From contig JBAYFO010000073.1 in assembly GCA_041667115.1 (NCBI GenBank), positions 1 to 15,842 on the forward strand: DNA of 15,842 nucleotides. Direction: 5' to 3'. How positions within the stretch are numbered: position 1 is the stretch's first letter; the number at the start of each line of letters is the position of its first letter. The translations under genes and the position numbers were made by a program. Below the pieces are notes generated by a model, which ran no database searches, had not been told where the DNA came from, and worked only from the letters and a program-made list of their open reading frames with translations. Shown in pieces: positions 12,939-15,842 of this stretch. Source of the stretch: UBA1563 sp041667115 (GTDB taxonomy: Bacteria; Bacteroidota; Ignavibacteria; Ignavibacteriales; Ignavibacteriaceae).

Positions 12939-14798
12939 TTAAGTTCTTCCAAATCTTTTATCAAATTCTTCCAATGATATTTTTACCACTATCGGTCGTC
13001 CGTGTGGACAAACATAGGGCATTGACGTTGCAAACAATTGATCAATCAGTAGCCGCATTTCTTTTTCCGAAAGCTTATCACCTGCTTTTATAGCAGTTCT
13101 ACATGAATAAGATTTTGCAATATTATCCTTTGCGTCTGTTATTTTCTTTTCCCGTTCATTAAGATGATATTCTTCCAATATTTCAAAAAGAATTTTTTCC
13201 TCAGTCCCTTGTTTAACTTCTTGTGGAATTCCTTCAATTACAATAGTATTTCTACTGAAGAATTTCAAGGTAAAACCAAGGTTCGAGAGATGCGGATACA
13301 ATTCCTTTAATAAAGCATACGTTGCCGGATCAACCTCAAGCGTTTTTGAAAAGATCAACTGCTGGCTGAATGGGAAATTTGCCTCGAACAACTGCAAAGC
13401 TTTTTCGTATAAAATTCTTTCGTGCGCAACATGCTGGTCGATGATCATCAAACCGGTTTTGATCTGGGACAAGATATATTTGTTATGAAGTTGAATGATA
13501 AATGTTGTATTCGAGTCGTCTTCATCGGATCGTCGAATCACTGTTTGCTGATGCAGCTTCGGAGAATCTATCTGTTCTTCATCAAACGGTATTTTTTCAT
13601 TTGGTGGAATTGATTGGGGATCAATATTTTTCCGGAGGGTTCCGAAGAGCATATCAATGTCGTTATCAGAATATCCTTTAGGATTGTACGAACTTTGATT
13701 TGATGTCGGGCGATCACTAAAATCTCTTCGTTCAACCTTTTGAGAAGGATTTATTCTCATCTTTTCTTCGTTTGACGAAAAAGGTTGGGACTGAAAACTT
13801 AACGAAGGAACCAGATCGAACGAAGCGAGACTTTTTCTTATCACCGCTAAAACAAAATTGTAAATATCTTTTTCGTCATCGAAACGGACTTCCAATTTTG
13901 AGGGATGGACATTCACATCAACACGTTTATAATCAATACTTAAGAATAAAATGAAGAAAGGATAATCCCCTTTCTCTAAAACATTTTCATAACCCGTAAA
14001 TACGGCGTGATTGATCTGTTTACTTTGAACGAACCTATTGTTGAGAAAGAGATATTGCTCCCCTTTATTTTTCTTGAGCAAACTTGGTTTCCCGATAAAT
14101 CCCGTCAGTGAAATGTAATCGGTTTCTTCATGAACAGGAATCAGCGCGTCGCTCATTTCTTCACCAAAGATTTCTGAAATCCGTCTTGCCAGTGTCCCGG
14201 ATGAAAGGTCAAATGTGAGTTCGTCATCAATAAATAGTTTAAAGGCAATTTGCGGATTGCTCAAAGCCAACTTAGTGAATGTATTTATAATATGCTTTAA
14301 CTCTGTCGTATCAGTCTTTAAGAAATTTCTTCTTCCGGGAGTATTAAAAAATAAATTCTTTACCGCTATGGAAGTTCCTTTGGAGAATGAGCCCTTTTCT
14401 TTATTGATTTGACTTTCTTCAACACGAAGCAGCGTTCCGAGCTCATCAATATGAGTTTCAGATTTTATTTCAAGCTGACTAACAGAGGCGATCGCGCTTA
14501 ACGCCTCGCCACGAAAACCGAGAGTTTTAATTGCATCCAAATCTTCTAATGTGGCTATTTTACTTGTCGCATGTTTCTGAATAGAAAGAATCACATCTTC
14601 TTCCAGCATTCCTTCGCCGTTATCTATCACCTGGATGAGGACTTTTCCCGCTTTCTTTATAAATACTTCAATTAAGGTAGCTCCGGCATCAATTGCATTT
14701 TCCAGCAATTCTTTTACAACCGATTCTGGTCTTTGCACAACTTCTCCGGCAGCAATTTTATTCGCAAGATTTTCCGGGAGGATCGATATTTTTGCCAT
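12939..14798 (-). CDS. mutL: DNA mismatch repair protein MutL with endonuclease motifs, 619 aa
   Basis: MutL couples MutS mismatch recognition to strand excision. The N-terminal GHKL ATPase has catalytic Glu33 with Asn34 (KELLENAIDAGAT), DNGEGM at 59-64, GFRGEAL at 94-100 and GTSIAVKNLFFNTPGRR at 141-157. A low-complexity, polar linker spans about 335-430. The C-terminal dimerisation domain carries the metal-binding endonuclease signature DQHVAHERILYE at 454-465 (D-Q-H-A-x2-E-x4-E with Ala replaced by Val), plus SCR at 565-567, CPHGRP at 597-602 and FGR near the end. These indicate a nicking MutL, as in bacteria without MutH-directed repair. The start is ATG at 14798, 3 bases after folA, with AAGGAAAG upstream inside folA. 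Confidence 0.97.
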   Translation of the reverse strand: MAKISILPENLANKIAAGEVVQRPESVVKELLENAIDAGATLIEVFIKKAGKVLIQVIDNGEGMLEEDVILSIQKHATSKIATLEDLDAIKTLGFRGEALSAIASVSQLEIKSETHIDELGTLLRVEESQINKEKGSFSKGTSIAVKNLFFNTPGRRNFLKTDTTELKHIINTFTKLALSNPQIAFKLFIDDELTFDLSSGTLARRISEIFGEEMSDALIPVHEETDYISLTGFIGKPSLLKKNKGEQYLFLNNRFVQSKQINHAVFTGYENVLEKGDYPFFILFLSIDYKRVDVNVHPSKLEVRFDDEKDIYNFVLAVIRKSLASFDLVPSLSFQSQPFSSNEEKMRINPSQKVERRDFSDRPTSNQSSYNPKGYSDNDIDMLFGTLRKNIDPQSIPPNEKIPFDEEQIDSPKLHQQTVIRRSDEDDSNTTFIIQLHNKYILSQIKTGLMIIDQHVAHERILYEKALQLFEANFPFSQQLIFSKTLEVDPATYALLKELYPHLSNLGFTLKFFSRNTIVIEGIPQEVKQGTEEKILFEILEEYHLNEREKKITDAKDNIAKSYSCRTAIKAGDKLSEKEMRLLIDQLFATSMPYVCPHGRPIVVKISLEEFDKRFGRT

Positions 14799-14801
14799 GA
14801 A

Positions 14802-15290
14802 TCAGCGCTTTCCTTTTCTTACAAAATTAACAACAGAAAATTGATCAAAGTTTCCCACATTAGTTTTTTGCCAATCGTTTTCATTATACTCCGGGAAAAG
14901 AATTTCTCCTTCAGCGGGAAATTTCATGAACGATAAGATCATCTCATCAACGAAAGGAATTGCCTGGGAATAGATCTCTCTTCCGCCGGTGATAAATATT
15001 TTTTCATGATTTTCTTTCTTGCAATAATCTACCGCTTCAGTTAACCTATGCATTACTATTGTTTCATCAAAGTTTACAGAATATTGTGGTGATCGTGTAA
15101 TGATAATATTCAATCTTCCTTTTAGCGGTTTGCCGAGTGTCTCAAATGTTTTTCTTCCCATAATCACCGGGAAACCAAATGTGGTGTTTTTGAAATGAGC
15201 AAACTCTTCCTTTACATGCCAGGGCATTTCTCCCTTAGCTGTTCCGATAACTCCATTCTCAGCGATTGCCGCTATAATAATAATTCTCAA
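14802..15290 (-). CDS. folA: Dihydrofolate reductase, TTG start, 162 aa
   Basis: The enzyme reduces dihydrofolate to tetrahydrofolate with NADPH in the cytosol, recycling the dihydrofolate made by thymidylate synthase. Visible family blocks are IIAAIAENGVIG (N-terminal strand and Met20-type loop), MPWHVKEEFAHFKNTT, VIMGRKTFETLGKPLKGR and IFITGGREIYSQAIPFVDE. Length is standard. The start is TTG at 15290, whose last two bases plus A form the TGA stop of thyA. GAGG at 15298-15301 lies 7 bases upstream and supports it. No in-frame ATG comes before residue 22, and that one would delete the first strand. Gene order thyA-folA is common and lets both parts of the dTMP cycle be made together. Confidence 0.96.
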   Translation of the reverse strand: MRIIIIAAIAENGVIGTAKGEMPWHVKEEFAHFKNTTFGFPVIMGRKTFETLGKPLKGRLNIIITRSPQYSVNFDETIVMHRLTEAVDYCKKENHEKIFITGGREIYSQAIPFVDEMILSFMKFPAEGEILFPEYNENDWQKTNVGNFDQFSVVNFVRKGKR

Positions 15291-15842
15291 ACAGCAACCT
15301 CAAACTTAATTTTTGGATGACTCTGATAACCGGTTATTTCAAAATCTTCAAAGACTAAATCCTTTAAAGGTTTCTTTGCAATATTTAGAACCGGTAACGC
15401 TAAAGGTTCACGTTTCAATTGCTCTTTTAATCCTTCAAGATGATCATATTTTTCATTTTCAGTTCCTTTATCGCCGACATAAATATGCGCATCGATAATC
15501 GTGTGAGCAAATTGCCCCACTTTTAAATTTGTTTCGTGGGCAATAATATGGGTTAACATTGCGTATGCCGCCAAATTAAACGGAATACCCAATGCAATAT
15601 CACCAGAACGTTGCGTTAAATGGCAATTTAATTTGTCGCCAGAGACATTAAAAGCAAACGTGTAATGGCACGGGGGTAGTTTGCTGGTTGTCGCATTTCC
15701 CGGTTCCCATGCGGTTACAAGTAATCTCCGGCTGTACGGTTTATTTTTTATTTCATCAATAACATACTGAATTTGGTCGATTTCCTTAACCTCCCATTTC
15801 CCTTCTTTATTTTTCTTTGCGCTTGGAAAATGCCTCCAAAAA
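15287..15842 (-). CDS. thyA: Thymidylate synthase ThyA, N-terminus cut off by the window edge
   Basis: The enzyme makes dTMP from dUMP with methylene-tetrahydrofolate, leaving dihydrofolate for FolA. The frame is open to the window edge, so the first part of the gene is missing and about 185 residues are seen. Conserved parts are FWRHF and EIDQIQY near the edge, SRRLLVTAWEPGN, the catalytic Cys in LPPCHYTF, TQRSGDIALGIPFNLAAYA (dUMP phosphate and base binding) and the closing FEDFEITGYQSHPKIKFEVAV. A shorter frame starting at 15592 would lack the active-site Cys and is only an internal start. The stop TGA at 15289-15287 overlaps the folA TTG. The segment between YVGDKG and REPLALP is as in long-form ThyA. 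Confidence 0.97.
   Translation of the reverse strand, partial: FWRHFPSAKKNKEGKWEVKEIDQIQYVIDEIKNKPYSRRLLVTAWEPGNATTSKLPPCHYTFAFNVSGDKLNCHLTQRSGDIALGIPFNLAAYAMLTHIIAHETNLKVGQFAHTIIDAHIYVGDKGTENEKYDHLEGLKEQLKREPLALPVLNIAKKPLKDLVFEDFEITGYQSHPKIKFEVAV
15298..15301 (-). promoter_or_regulatory. Shine-Dalgarno supporting the TTG start of folA
   Basis: GAGG within the final thyA codons lies 7 bases upstream of TTG at 15290. Together with the TTGA overlap it argues that the non-ATG start of folA is genuine and translationally coupled to thyA. Confidence 0.65.

Noticed and set aside
15287..15592. Short 101-residue ThyA frame from 15592
   Set aside because: The reading frame stays open to the window edge and holds the active-site Cys further upstream, so this is an internal start within a truncated thyA.

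Overview
The window looks like a piece of chromosome from a low-GC member of the Bacteroidota/Chlorobiota/Ignavibacteriota group. I infer this from a secreted beta-helix protein ending its helix in the DAGNP...DGTRNDMGA.GGP style motif common in that group, a split B12 mutase subunit, the gene content and the AT-rich spacers. No ribosomal RNA or other strong taxonomic marker is present, so genus and species are open. Nearly everything lies on the minus strand, so transcription runs right to left; the one convincing plus-strand gene is a Spy-like protein at 5869-6351. I see no insertion sequence, phage gene, CRISPR array or rRNA.

Right part (15842 down to 9099): a tightly packed minus-strand run thyA (cut by the window edge) - folA - mutL - split acyl-CoA (methylmalonyl-CoA-type) mutase - UbiA-family prenyltransferase resembling decaprenyl-phosphate phosphoribosyltransferase - CNNM/CorC-type membrane protein. 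thyA and folA together run the dTMP/folate cycle. Spacings are minimal: a TTGA start/stop overlap, a 3-base gap and two 1-base gaps. The exception is about 80 bases with a small tandem repeat between mutL and the mutase.

Centre right (9044 down to 6412): two peroxiredoxins (an AhpE/Tpx-like one and a BCP/PrxQ), then a PTPS-family protein, GTP cyclohydrolase I and a short-chain dehydrogenase, all close or overlapping. The PTPS protein carries a C-x5-H-G-H metal/catalytic motif, the biopterin type, rather than the C-x3-H-G-H of QueD. The SDR has a C-terminus like sepiapterin reductase. I infer that these three genes form a compact tetrahydrobiopterin-type pterin pathway. A strong, probably bidirectional hairpin terminator at about 6374-6413 closes this run and the converging Spy-like gene.

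Centre left (6351 to 4102): an envelope-stress or metal-sensing module. An ECF sigma factor, a one-TM protein placed as its anti-sigma factor and a Spy/CpxP/CnrX-like periplasmic protein run leftward. A second Spy-like protein with a methionine/glycine-rich tail runs rightward from the shared promoter region. A tRNA-Leu(GAG) follows at 3959-4042.

Left part (3958 to 1): an AT-rich 315-base spacer holds a 21-base-spaced direct repeat and a perfect 6-6-6 palindrome. Then come an XRE-type regulator gene, a possible 31-residue membrane peptide coupled to it, and the first 1044 residues of a very large secreted protein that runs off the window. This protein has a signal peptide, seven regularly spaced Trp repeats (propeller-like), an FN3-like domain, a right-handed beta-helix and a cohesin-like domain.
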